Positions 24,488-35,324 of a stretch of 64,000 nucleotides of DNA are shown here, one piece after another. Where the stretch lies: the NCBI RefSeq assembly GCF_000423665.1, contig NZ_AUIK01000010.1:348210-412209 (forward strand), in the 5' to 3' direction. Position 1 is the first letter of the stretch; each line of letters opens with the position of its first letter. Source of the DNA: Solirubrobacter soli DSM 22325. Its GTDB lineage: Bacteria > Actinomycetota > Thermoleophilia > Solirubrobacterales > Solirubrobacteraceae. Below the pieces are notes generated by a model. That model did no database searches. It was not told the DNA's origin and saw only the letters and a program-made list of their open reading frames with translations. The translations under genes were made by a program, and so were the position numbers.

Positions 24488-26596
24488 ATGTCTGTCGCGA
24501 CCCATGACGGCCTGCGCGTCGGAGCCCGCCCGGGCGCGCGCGGGCGTGCCGTAAGCCTCCCCCGCCCTGAAGTCTGCGCCCTGCTCGTGCTGGCGGGCGC
24601 CCTGAACCTGTGGGCGCTCTCGCGCAACGGATGGGCGAACGAGTACTACGCGGGCGCGGTGCGCTCGATGGCGGGGTCGTGGCACGCGTTCCTGTACGGG
24701 TCGCTGGACCCGGGCGGGGTGATGACCGTCGACAAGCCGCCGATGGCGTTGTGGGTGCAGGCGCTGTCGGTGCGCGTGTTCGGATACTCGTCGTGGGCGA
24801 TGCTCGTGCCGCAGGCGCTGATGGGCGTCGCGTCGGTCTGGCTCGTCTATGACCTGGTCGCGCGTCGGTTCGGTCGTGCGGGCGGGTTCATCGCGGGCGC
24901 GGTGCTGGCGCTGACGCCGATCGCGGTCGCGGTCTCGCGTCACAACAACCCGGACGCGCTGCTGATCCTCTGCGTCGTCGGTGCGGTGTGGGCGACGGTG
25001 CGGGGCTTGGAGGCCGGGCGCGTGCGCTGGATGGTGCTCGCGGGCGCGTGCGTGGGGCTCGGGTTCGAGACCAAGATGGGCGCGGCGCTGCTGGTCGTGC
25101 CGGCATTGGCGGTCGCTTGGGTGTGGGCGGCGCCGCGCAGCCAGGTGCGCGGGCTGCTCGCGGGCGGGCTCGCCCTGCTCGTCGCCGGCGGTGCCTGGCC
25201 GCTGCTCGTCGCGCTGACCCCGGCGTCCTCGAGGCCGTGGATCTCGGGGACGTCGGACAACTCGATCTGGTCGCTGATCACCGACTACAACGGCCTGGGC
25301 CGGCTCGACGGGCAGGCAGGGGGGCCCGCGGGGATGGGCGGCGGTGGCGGCGGTGGCTTCGGCGGCGGCAACGGGCTCTTCGGCGGCGATCCGGGCGTCT
25401 TCCGGCTCTTGAACGCCGCGCTGGGCGGTCAGGCGGGCTGGCTGCTCGGGTTCGCCCTCGTGTCGGGCGTCGCGCTCGTCGTCTCGACGCGGCTCTCGCG
25501 CCGCGATCCGGCCACCGGCTGGGTGCTCGCCGTGGGTGGGACGGCGCTGACCGCGGCGGTCGCGTTCTCGAGCGCCAAGGGCATCTTTCATCCCTACTAC
25601 GTCAGCGAGCTGGCGCCGTTCACCGCCGCGCTGATCGGCGCGGGCGCGGTGCGGTTCGCCGAGGGCGACCTGCTGGCGCGCGTCGCGGGCCCGCTCGCGA
25701 TCGGCGCCGCCGTCGTGACCGAGCTCGCCGTCCTCGGGAACACCACCGGCCTCCAGTGGCTGCCTCCGGTGCTCGTCGTCGTCGGCGTGCTCGCGGCGGG
25801 CGCGCTCGCGTTCGCCCCGGACGCCCGCACCCGCCACGCCGGCGTGGCGGGTGCGATCGCGGCGCTGCTGATCGCCCCGGCGACCTGGTCCGTCCAGACC
25901 CTCGGCCACGCCACGAGTGGCACGTTCCCGGCGGGCGGTCCGGCGACGGCGGGCGTGGGCTTCGGCGGCGGCCCGGGCGGGCCCGGCGGCCGCGGCGGCT
26001 TCGGCGGAGGGCGGTTCGCGCCCCCCAACGGCGCGGCGCCCGGCGGCGCGGCGCCCGGCGGCGCGGCGCCCGGCGGCGCGGCGCCCGGCGGCGCGACGCC
26101 CGGGTTCACCCCCGGCGGCGCCGCGCCGGGCGCGAGCGGGACGACGACCCCGGGCGCGGGCGGCTTCGGTCCCGGCGGCGCGGGCGGCGGCTTCGGCGGC
26201 CCGGGCGGCGGTGGCGGCCCGTTCGGCGGCAACTCCACCTCGCTGACCTCGGCGCTCGCCTACATCAAGGCCAACGGCGGCGGCACCCTCGCCGTCTCCA
26301 GCCAGTCCACCGCGGCGGCGGCGATCATCTCCTCCAACGCCGACATCGCCGGTATCGGCGGGTTCTCCGGCCGCGAGAGCGCCGTCACCCCCCAGTGGCT
26401 GGCCGACGAGGTCGCCCGGGGCAAGATCCGGTGGGTCCTCGCCGACGGCGACGGCGGAGGCGGCCTGCGCAACGACGGCCGCCCGGGCTCCACCGCCGCG
26501 ATGACCGCCGTCGAGAACGCCTGCCGGCCGGTCGACGCCGACGGCGTGACCCTCTACGACTGCGCCGGCGCCTCCACGTCCCTAAACGCCAGCTAA
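24488..26596 (+). CDS. GT39-family (PMT/ArnT-like) membrane glycosyltransferase with Gly-rich segment
   Basis: This 702-residue integral membrane enzyme has NEYYAGAVRSM near residue 52 (acidic catalytic residue region of GT39/GT-C enzymes), then DKPPMALWVQ and SRHNNPDALL. At least ten hydrophobic helices extend to about residue 470. GMGGGGGGGFGGGN near 280 lies in a loop. A long Gly/Ala/Pro segment (about 485-590) contains five GGAAP-type repeats. A C-terminal globular domain (about 595-690) has SSQSTAAAAIISS and RWVLADGDGGG, as in actinobacterial GT39 proteins. It would use polyprenyl-phosphate sugar to glycosylate a protein or envelope glycan. The downstream palindromic repeat provides the TAA stop. 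Confidence 0.88.
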   Translation: MSVATHDGLRVGARPGARGRAVSLPRPEVCALLVLAGALNLWALSRNGWANEYYAGAVRSMAGSWHAFLYGSLDPGGVMTVDKPPMALWVQALSVRVFGYSSWAMLVPQALMGVASVWLVYDLVARRFGRAGGFIAGAVLALTPIAVAVSRHNNPDALLILCVVGAVWATVRGLEAGRVRWMVLAGACVGLGFETKMGAALLVVPALAVAWVWAAPRSQVRGLLAGGLALLVAGGAWPLLVALTPASSRPWISGTSDNSIWSLITDYNGLGRLDGQAGGPAGMGGGGGGGFGGGNGLFGGDPGVFRLLNAALGGQAGWLLGFALVSGVALVVSTRLSRRDPATGWVLAVGGTALTAAVAFSSAKGIFHPYYVSELAPFTAALIGAGAVRFAEGDLLARVAGPLAIGAAVVTELAVLGNTTGLQWLPPVLVVVGVLAAGALAFAPDARTRHAGVAGAIAALLIAPATWSVQTLGHATSGTFPAGGPATAGVGFGGGPGGPGGRGGFGGGRFAPPNGAAPGGAAPGGAAPGGAAPGGATPGFTPGGAAPGASGTTTPGAGGFGPGGAGGGFGGPGGGGGPFGGNSTSLTSALAYIKANGGGTLAVSSQSTAAAAIISSNADIAGIGGFSGRESAVTPQWLADEVARGKIRWVLADGDGGGGLRNDGRPGSTAAMTAVENACRPVDADGVTLYDCAGASTSLNAS
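26029..26099 (+). repeat. 15-bp tandem repeat inside the GT39 gene
   Basis: GGCGCGGCGCCCGGC recurs four times exactly plus a variant, encoding GGAAP units in frame. Copy changes would alter linker length without frameshift. Confidence 0.85.
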
Positions 26597-26614
26597 AGGG
26601 TCAGACCCCTTAGG
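26595..26614. repeat. Dispersed palindromic repeat, copy 1
   Basis: AAAGGGTCAGACCCCTTAGG overlaps the stop codon of the GT39 gene, followed by TTTCCTTTAGG. It belongs to the GGGGTCWGACCCC family seen at six other places in the window. Confidence 0.75.
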
Positions 26615-26626
26615 TTTCCTTTAGGC

Positions 26627-26652
26627 GCGCGCCGCGCCGTAGCGCGGCGCGC
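26627..26652. terminator. Bidirectional hairpin between GT39 and beta-galactosidase
   Basis: Perfect 11-bp stem GCGCGCCGCGC / GCGCGGCGCGC with loop CGTA, between two convergent genes and flanked by two copies of the palindromic repeat. Confidence 0.65.
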
Positions 26653-26665
26653 AACCCTAACGACG

Positions 26666-29772
<3,107 letters not shown>

Positions 29773-29786
29773 GGGCGCCCTCCTGA

Positions 29787-29815
29787 TTGTCGGCGGACCG
29801 GCGGCCACGTAGCGT
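29787..29815 (+). promoter_or_regulatory. Promoter of secreted protein gene 29822
   Basis: TTGTCG (29787-29792), 17 nt, TAGCGT (29810-29815), then 6 nt to ATG. This is the clearest -35/-10 leaderless arrangement on the plus strand. Confidence 0.6.
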
Positions 29816-29821
29816 CGCCTG

Positions 29822-30436
29822 ATGCTCCTCCCCGCCCTCATGCTCACGGCCGCGCTCGCGGCGCCCACGATGTCCACCGACCGCGAGTGCTACGCGGCCG
29901 GCCAGGACACGATCACGATCACCGGCTCCGGCTTCGCTCCCAGCTCGCCGGTCACGCTCCAGTTCACCGGCAACGACGAGATCCTGACCTCCGACGCGAC
30001 CTCCGACGCGACCGGCGCGCTCGACACCGAGGTGACCGCGCCGGACCTGAAGGACTTCAACGCGGACTCCTCCGCGATCCCGGTCGCGCTCGACACCGCC
30101 GACGGCGCCACCGCCGGCTTCGACCTGACTGCCTGGGACGGCACGCTCACGGGCTACCGCTCGACGATCCGCCGCGGCCAGCGCCTGCGCTTCGAGACGA
30201 CCGGCTGGACCGGCGCCGACGAGCTCTTCCTGCACTACGTGCGCGGCGGCAAGACCGTGTTCACGCAGCGGCTCGGCGCGACCTCCGGCCCGTGCGGCGA
30301 CCTGACGAAGAGCTTCAAGGCGTTCACGTTCCGCGGCGCCAAGCTCGGCAGCTACAACCTGCGCATCTCGCCCAACGAGGAGTTCACCAACGAGGACCGC
30401 TGGTTCGGTTTCAAGAGGACGCGCCTGGTCTCATAA
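29822..30436 (+). CDS. Secreted protein of unknown function with TIG/Ig-like N-terminal domain
   Basis: This 204-residue protein has signal peptide MLLPALMLTAALAAP (cleavage near residue 14). The beta-rich domain begins STDRECYAAGQDTITITGSGFAPSSPVTLQF, the pattern of IPT/TIG-like domains in exported proteins. The second half contains TAWDGTLTGYRSTIRRGQRLRFETTGW and ends LRISPNEEFTNEDRWFGFKRTRL. Two Cys (CYAA and GPCGDL) may pair. It is not recognised beyond this. Related proteins recur in Solirubrobacterales genomes in my recollection, which cannot be checked here. Confidence 0.65.
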   Translation: MLLPALMLTAALAAPTMSTDRECYAAGQDTITITGSGFAPSSPVTLQFTGNDEILTSDATSDATGALDTEVTAPDLKDFNADSSAIPVALDTADGATAGFDLTAWDGTLTGYRSTIRRGQRLRFETTGWTGADELFLHYVRGGKTVFTQRLGATSGPCGDLTKSFKAFTFRGAKLGSYNLRISPNEEFTNEDRWFGFKRTRLVS

Positions 30437-30439
30437 GCT
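30434..30439 (+). promoter_or_regulatory. -10 box of DMT permease gene
   Basis: TAAGCT, 7 nt before GTG 30447. It overlaps the stop codon of the preceding gene. Confidence 0.4.
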
Positions 30440-30446
30440 GAATGGA

Positions 30447-31343
30447 GTGCCGTTCTCCGTTCAGCTCGGTCTCTTCTTCGCCTTCCTGACCGCGCTGGGG
30501 TCGGTCCTCGGCTTCTTCCTCAAGCACAAGGGCGCGGTGCAGGCACCGCCGGTGGAGTGGAAGCGCCCGCTGCACTCCACCATCGCCCTGTTCCGCTCGC
30601 CGATCTACACGATCGGCTGCGTGGTGGCGACGACCTCGTGGGGCTTTCACGTGATCGCCCTCGGGCTGGCGCCGATCAGCGTCGTGCAGGCGACGATCGC
30701 GGGCGGGCTGGTGCTCGTCACCGTCGTCGCCGACCGCGTCTTCGGGCAGTCGGTGACCCGCCGCGAGTGGATCGGCGTCGGGCTCACCGCCGCCGGTCTG
30801 GCGTTCCTCGCCGCGACGCTCGAGGGCACGGCCGATACCGCCCACGGCGACTACGACGACATCACGTTCGCGATCACCGTGTGCGGTGCCACGCTCGCCG
30901 CCTTCATCCTCGCCCGCCGCGCCCACAGCGGTCCCGCGCTCGCGGTCTCGGCCGGCCTCTTCTGGGCCGCGTCGGACGTCACGATCAAGGCCCTCAGCGG
31001 CAAGGCGTCCGACCTCGGGGTCGCCGTGATCTGGCACCCGTTCGCGTTCGTGATCGTCGCGCTGAGCTTGATCGGGCTGCTCGTCTCCGCCCGCTCGCTG
31101 CAGATCGGCCCCGCCGTCCCGGTGATCGCGCTCACGAGCGCCACCGCCAACGTGCTGACGATCGCGGCCGGCCCGTTCGTCTTCCAGGAGCCGCTCCCGG
31201 AGGATCCGCTCGCGTTGCTGATCCGGATCGCCGCGTTCGCGCTGGTGATCACGGCCGCCGCGATGACCCCGCCGCCGATGGACTCCGAACCTACGCCCGC
31301 AGACTTGCGGCGAGCGAGTCCCGCAGCGGAACACGCGGGATGA
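30447..31343 (+). CDS. DMT-superfamily (EamA-like) permease
   Basis: This 298-residue protein has nine or ten hydrophobic helices in two repeats. Motifs SVVQATIAGGLVLVTVVADR and the second-half counterpart ALTSATANVLTIAAGPFVFQEPLPEDP are typical of drug/metabolite transporter DMT proteins. The first loop KHKGAVQAPPVEWKRP is cytosolic and basic. Substrate cannot be read. Its 3' end overlaps the convergent AGE-epimerase gene by 53 bp, an unusually long convergent overlap. Confidence 0.82.
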   Translation: MPFSVQLGLFFAFLTALGSVLGFFLKHKGAVQAPPVEWKRPLHSTIALFRSPIYTIGCVVATTSWGFHVIALGLAPISVVQATIAGGLVLVTVVADRVFGQSVTRREWIGVGLTAAGLAFLAATLEGTADTAHGDYDDITFAITVCGATLAAFILARRAHSGPALAVSAGLFWAASDVTIKALSGKASDLGVAVIWHPFAFVIVALSLIGLLVSARSLQIGPAVPVIALTSATANVLTIAAGPFVFQEPLPEDPLALLIRIAAFALVITAAAMTPPPMDSEPTPADLRRASPAAEHAG

Positions 31344-32370
31344 GCGTCGCCTGCAGCGCGTGGTAGACGTCGGGCTTGCCGTCCCAGACCGTGCTCGACG
31401 GGCGATTGGCCGCGTCGAGCTCGTGGCGCCATGAGCCGTCCTCGCGGTCGATGAAGACGCGTTCGGCGAGCTCCCACCACTCGGCCTGCAGCGCGTCCTC
31501 CCCCAGCACCGCCGCCGCGGCGATCGCCTCGCACAGCACCCAGTGCAGGTGGTCCGAGACGACGGGCGTGCCGTCCCAGTCGACCGTGTAGACGAAGCCC
31601 GCGCCGTCCCATCCGGTCTGCACGCCCGCCGTGAAGAGGCGCCGCGCGTCGGCCTCGAAGCGGAAACGGTCGAGCGTGAACGCCAGCCGCGCCCACTCGA
31701 ACCAGTGCCCGATCGTGGCCCCGTAGGGCCGGAACGGGTGCGCCGGCGTGGCGCGGTTGTAGTCGGGCAGCGGCTGCCAGCGAGCGTCGAAGTGCTCGTT
31801 GAGCATCGGATGGTTGTCGACCACCAGCCGCTGCGTCATCCGCACGGCGCGCTCACGCCAGAGCGGGTCGCCGGACGCGAGCAGCGCCTCGACGCCGTGC
31901 ATGTTCGCGTTGGCGCCGCGGTAGGGCTCCAATTCGCTCCAGTCACGGTTCCAGACATCGGCGAGCGCGCCGGAAGACTCCTCCCAGAAGCGGGTGTCGA
32001 GCACCTCGAGCGCCTCCCCCAGCAGCTCGTCGTCACCCGCCGACGCCGCCGCCAGCACCACGAAGACGTGCTCGTAGGCGCGCTTGTCGGTCGACCCGCC
32101 CACCTGCGCGAACCAGCCGCCGTGCACGCCGTCGCGGAAGTCGTGGCGCAGCGAGTCCAGCCCGTGCGCCACCAGCTCGGCGGCACCCGGCCACCCGAGC
32201 AGCTCGCCGAGCGCGAACACGTGTGTCATCCGCGTCGTGATCCACAGCTCGCGCGGGCGGTCGAGGTCCGGCGTGCCGTCCGAGCGCAGCCAGGCGAAGC
32301 CGCCCTCGGGGTGCCGCGAGCCCTCCGCGAAGCTCAGCAGGCGCTCGGTTTCGGCGGCGAGGTCGATCAT
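31291..32370 (-). CDS. AGE-family N-acylglucosamine 2-epimerase / mannose isomerase-like enzyme
   Basis: This 359-residue (alpha/alpha)6-barrel enzyme has WITTRMTHVFALGELLG, GVHGGWFAQVG, YRGANANMHGVEALLAS, RPYGATIGHWFEWARL and DHLHWVLCEAIAAA. The conserved Arg and His residues of the AGE/YihS family (MTHVF, NMHGVEA, GHWFEW, HWVLCEA) are present. The open frame extends upstream, but ATG 32370 gives the normal family length and N-terminus. Family members interconvert free mannose, fructose and glucose or GlcNAc and ManNAc; the exact sugar is not decidable. It is divergent from a DHFR-like gene (39 nt). Confidence 0.88.
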   Translation of the reverse strand: MIDLAAETERLLSFAEGSRHPEGGFAWLRSDGTPDLDRPRELWITTRMTHVFALGELLGWPGAAELVAHGLDSLRHDFRDGVHGGWFAQVGGSTDKRAYEHVFVVLAAASAGDDELLGEALEVLDTRFWEESSGALADVWNRDWSELEPYRGANANMHGVEALLASGDPLWRERAVRMTQRLVVDNHPMLNEHFDARWQPLPDYNRATPAHPFRPYGATIGHWFEWARLAFTLDRFRFEADARRLFTAGVQTGWDGAGFVYTVDWDGTPVVSDHLHWVLCEAIAAAAVLGEDALQAEWWELAERVFIDREDGSWRHELDAANRPSSTVWDGKPDVYHALQATLIPRVPLRDSLAASLRA

Positions 32371-32409
32371 CAGCGATGAATCCTGCCCGAACCGGCAGTC
32401 TGTGAGGCC

Positions 32410-33057
32410 ATGACCAAGGTGATCGCTGATCTTTCCATCTCGCTCGACGGCTTCGTCGCAGGCCCGGACCCGAGCCAGCAGGACCCGCTCGGGATCGGCG
32501 GCATGCAGCTGCACGAGTGGGCGTTCAAGGCGATGTCCTGGCAGCAGGAGCACGGCGGCCAGGGAGGCGAGGACAACGCGGACTCCAGGCACATCGCGGC
32601 CCTGCGTGCCCGCATCGGCGCCGGGATCATGGGCCGCAAGATGTACAGCGGCGGCGCCGGCGGGTGGGAGGACGACTCGAACCCGCGCGGCTGGTGGGGC
32701 GACGACCCGCCCTTCCACCACGACGTCTACGTCCTCACCCACCACGCGCGCGAGCCGCTCGAGATGGAGGGCGGGACGACCTTCCACTACGTCACCGACG
32801 GCGTCCGCTCGGCCTACGAGCAGGCGATCGCGGCCGCGGGCGAGAAGGACGTGCAGGTCCACGGCGGCGGCAGCGCGGTCTCGCAACTCCTGCGGGAGGG
32901 CCTGCTCGACGAGCTCAACGTCCACATCGCACCGGTCCTCCTGGGCAGCGGCTCGCGCCTGCTCGACGACGTCCCGGCCGGCAAGCTCGAGCGGCTCGAG
33001 ACCTTCGGCTCCGACGACACCGGCGTCGTGCATGTGAGGTACGCCGTCCTGAGATGA
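32410..33057 (+). CDS. Dihydrofolate reductase/RibD C-terminal domain protein
   Basis: This 215-residue protein opens KVIADLSISLDGFVAGPDPSQ, the signature of RibD_C/DHFR-like proteins. GRKMYSGGAGGW, VQVHGGGSAVSQLLREGLLDELNVHIAPVLLGSG and LERLETFGSDDTGVVHVRY follow. These bind NADPH. Physiological substrates are rarely known; many are not true folate enzymes. The stop codon lies within the left half of the TetR-type operator upstream of the next gene, so regulation of the two may interact. Confidence 0.85.
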   Translation: MTKVIADLSISLDGFVAGPDPSQQDPLGIGGMQLHEWAFKAMSWQQEHGGQGGEDNADSRHIAALRARIGAGIMGRKMYSGGAGGWEDDSNPRGWWGDDPPFHHDVYVLTHHAREPLEMEGGTTFHYVTDGVRSAYEQAIAAAGEKDVQVHGGGSAVSQLLREGLLDELNVHIAPVLLGSGSRLLDDVPAGKLERLETFGSDDTGVVHVRYAVLR

Positions 33058-33096
33058 GACAGCGGCGTCGCAGTTAAGCGCTACGCTGCTGTCTCA
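33055..33096 (+). promoter_or_regulatory. Putative TetR operator (9-bp perfect inverted repeat)
   Basis: TGAGACAGC (33055-33063) and GCTGTCTCA (33088-33096) are exact reverse complements separated by 24 nt, in which AAGCGCT lies near the centre. A TACGCT -10-like box (33082-33087) is enclosed. The site ends one nt before the TetR start, as expected for autoregulation of a TetR-MFS efflux operon. Confidence 0.6.
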
Positions 33097-33097
33097 G

Positions 33098-33667
33098 ATG
33101 ACCCGCCCGGTCGAGTTCCTGCGCGCGGACGCCGCCCGCAACGTCCACCGGATCGTGGAGGTGGCCGCGCGCCTGCTGGGCACCGACCCGGGCATCGGGA
33201 TGGCGGAGGTCGCGGCCGCCGCGGGCGTGAGCCGCGCGACCGTCTACCGCCACTTCCCGACGCGCGAGGCGCTGATCGCCGCGATCCAGCGCCAGGCCGT
33301 CGAGCAGAGCGAGCGGGCGCTGCTGGACTGCCGGCTCGACGAGGACAGCGCCACCGAGGCGCTGCGGCGCCTGTGCACGGCGTGGCTGGACGTCGCCGAG
33401 CGCTACGCCTTCACCCAGCTCGGCCACGAGCTCGACGAGGAGACCAAGGCGCATCGCCGCCGCATCCTCGGCGAGCCGCTGCGCGCTCTGGTCGAGCGCG
33501 GCAAGGCCGGCGGCGAGTTCTCACCCACGGTCTCGACCGAATGGTGTGTCCGCTCGTTCGGCGCGCTGCTGCTGGCCGGGGCTCGCGCCGTGGCCGACGG
33601 CGCGCTCACCCACGACGAGGCTCCCGGCGTCGTCTTTGACTCGCTGTACGAAGGGCTGCGCGCATGA
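33098..33667 (+). CDS. TetR-family transcriptional repressor
   Basis: This 189-residue protein has an N-terminal helix-turn-helix (residues about 27-60): GMAEVAAAAGVSRATVYRHFPTREAL. The ligand-binding helical C-domain is less conserved. It overlaps the MFS transporter gene by four bases (ATGA), the classic pair in which TetR controls its exporter. It probably binds the inverted repeat immediately upstream and is released by a transported drug-like compound. Confidence 0.9.
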   Translation: MTRPVEFLRADAARNVHRIVEVAARLLGTDPGIGMAEVAAAAGVSRATVYRHFPTREALIAAIQRQAVEQSERALLDCRLDEDSATEALRRLCTAWLDVAERYAFTQLGHELDEETKAHRRRILGEPLRALVERGKAGGEFSPTVSTEWCVRSFGALLLAGARAVADGALTHDEAPGVVFDSLYEGLRA

Positions 33668-35247
33668 CCGCCGAGAACGGCAACACCACCTCCGACGTCC
33701 TGACCGGCCGCGCGCTGGTCCCCGTCTTCGGCGCGCTGATGCTGGGCATGTTCCTGGCCGCGCTGGACCAGACGATCGTGTCCACCGCGCTGCCGACGAT
33801 CGTCGGCGACCTCGGCGGCCTGGACCACCTCAGCTGGGTCGTCACGTCGTACCTGCTCGCGACGACCGCGTCGACGCCGCTCTACGGAAAGCTCGGCGAC
33901 ATGTACGGCCGCAAGCCGGTGTTCCTGGCGGCCATCCTGATCTTCCTCGCGGGCTCGCTGCTCAGCGGCATGAGCCAGTCGATGGGCGAGCTGATCGCGT
34001 TCCGCGCGCTGCAGGGCCTCGGCGCCGGCGGGTTGATGGTCGGCGCGCAGGCGATCATCGCCGAGATCGTCCCGCCCCGCGACCGCGGGCGCTACATGGG
34101 CCTGATCGGCTCGGTGTTCGCCGTCGCCAGCGTCGCCGGCCCGCTGCTCGGTGGCTTCTTCGTCGAGACGCTCTCGTGGCGCTGGGTCTTCTACGTGAAC
34201 ATGCCGATCGGCGTGCTCGCGGTGCTGGTCGTCGCGTTCCGCCTGCACCTGCACGTCCCCACGCACCGCCACAAGATCGACTACCTCGGCGCCGTGCTGC
34301 TGACCGCCGGCGTGAGCGCGCTGATCCTCGTGACCACGTGGGGCGGCAACCAATACGAGTGGGGCTCGCCGACCATCATCGGCCTCGCCGTGGCCGGCTT
34401 CGTCCTGATCGCGATCTTCCTCCGCCAGGAGACCCGCGCCGCGGAACCGATCATCCCGCTGAAGCTCTTCCGCTCGAGCGTCTTCAGCGTCGCCTCCTCG
34501 ATCGGCTTCGTGATCGGCCTGGCGATGTTCGGCGCGATCATCTTCATCCCGCTGTTCCTGCAGCTCGTCTACGGCGTCTCGCCCACGTCGTCCGGCCTGC
34601 GGATGCTGCCGCTGATGGGCGGCCTGTTGACCGCGAGCATCCTCAGCGGCCGCGCGATCAGCCGCATCGGCCGCTACAAGGTCTTCCCGATCGTCGGCAC
34701 CGCCGTGACCACGCTCGGCCTCTTCCTGCTGAGCCGCCTGGAGGTCGACACCCCGCCGTGGCTGGCGAGCGTGTTCATGCTCGTGCTCGGCGTCGGCATC
34801 GGCCTCGTCATGCAGGTGATCGTCCTCGTCGTCCAGAACGACGCGCCCCCGCGCGACATCGGCGTGGCGACGAGCACCGCGACGTTCTTCCGCAGCATGG
34901 GCGGCTCGCTCGGCGTCGCGCTCTTCGGCGCCATCTTCGCGACGCGCCTGAACGACGAGCTCGCAGCGCTGCCGCACGACGTCGCCGCCCGCTTCTCCGG
35001 CGGGGTGAACGTCAGCCCCGCTGAGGTCCACGCACTCCCGCCCGTGATCCTCGACGACTTCCTGCACGCGTTCGTGAACGCATTGCAACCGGTGTTCCTC
35101 GTCGGTGCCGCGGTGACCCTGATCGCCTTCGTTCTCGCCTGCCTGCTCAAAGAGGTTCCGCTGCGTGGTACGACCCACGCGCCGCCGCCCGACCCGGTCA
35201 CCGATCCCGGGCTCGAGGCGGAATATGAGACGACGCCCCGGAACTGA
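33664..35247 (+). CDS. MFS drug:H+ antiporter, DHA2 (14-TMS) family
   Basis: This 527-residue membrane transporter has LDQTIVSTALPTIVGDLGG at the first helix (DHA2 motif), LGDMYGRKPVFLAAI (MFS motif A) and GLGAGGLMVGAQAIIAEI. GLIGSVFAVASVAGPLLGG is the antiporter motif C region. About 14 hydrophobic helices are visible and the cytosolic tail is acidic and Pro-rich. It is translationally coupled to the TetR gene. Export of antibiotics or toxic organics by proton antiport is expected from the family. Confidence 0.92.
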   Translation: MTAENGNTTSDVLTGRALVPVFGALMLGMFLAALDQTIVSTALPTIVGDLGGLDHLSWVVTSYLLATTASTPLYGKLGDMYGRKPVFLAAILIFLAGSLLSGMSQSMGELIAFRALQGLGAGGLMVGAQAIIAEIVPPRDRGRYMGLIGSVFAVASVAGPLLGGFFVETLSWRWVFYVNMPIGVLAVLVVAFRLHLHVPTHRHKIDYLGAVLLTAGVSALILVTTWGGNQYEWGSPTIIGLAVAGFVLIAIFLRQETRAAEPIIPLKLFRSSVFSVASSIGFVIGLAMFGAIIFIPLFLQLVYGVSPTSSGLRMLPLMGGLLTASILSGRAISRIGRYKVFPIVGTAVTTLGLFLLSRLEVDTPPWLASVFMLVLGVGIGLVMQVIVLVVQNDAPPRDIGVATSTATFFRSMGGSLGVALFGAIFATRLNDELAALPHDVAARFSGGVNVSPAEVHALPPVILDDFLHAFVNALQPVFLVGAAVTLIAFVLACLLKEVPLRGTTHAPPPDPVTDPGLEAEYETTPRN

Positions 35248-35260
35248 GGGCGCTGGGACT

Positions 35261-35302
35261 GCACAACCGTAAGGAGTGGGTCAACAACCTCCACGATTGT
35301 GC
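35261..35302 (+). promoter_or_regulatory. Inverted repeat upstream of GAF regulator
   Basis: GCACAACCGT (35261-35270) and ACGATTGTGC (35293-35302) match as reverse complements in 9 of 10 positions, 22 nt apart. They lie upstream of the -10 box TAGGGT at 35313-35318, which is 6 nt before GTG 35325. It is a candidate binding site for the GAF regulator or another controller of the propane locus. Confidence 0.5.
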
Positions 35303-35324
35303 GAATTACCAGTAGGGTGGATAC

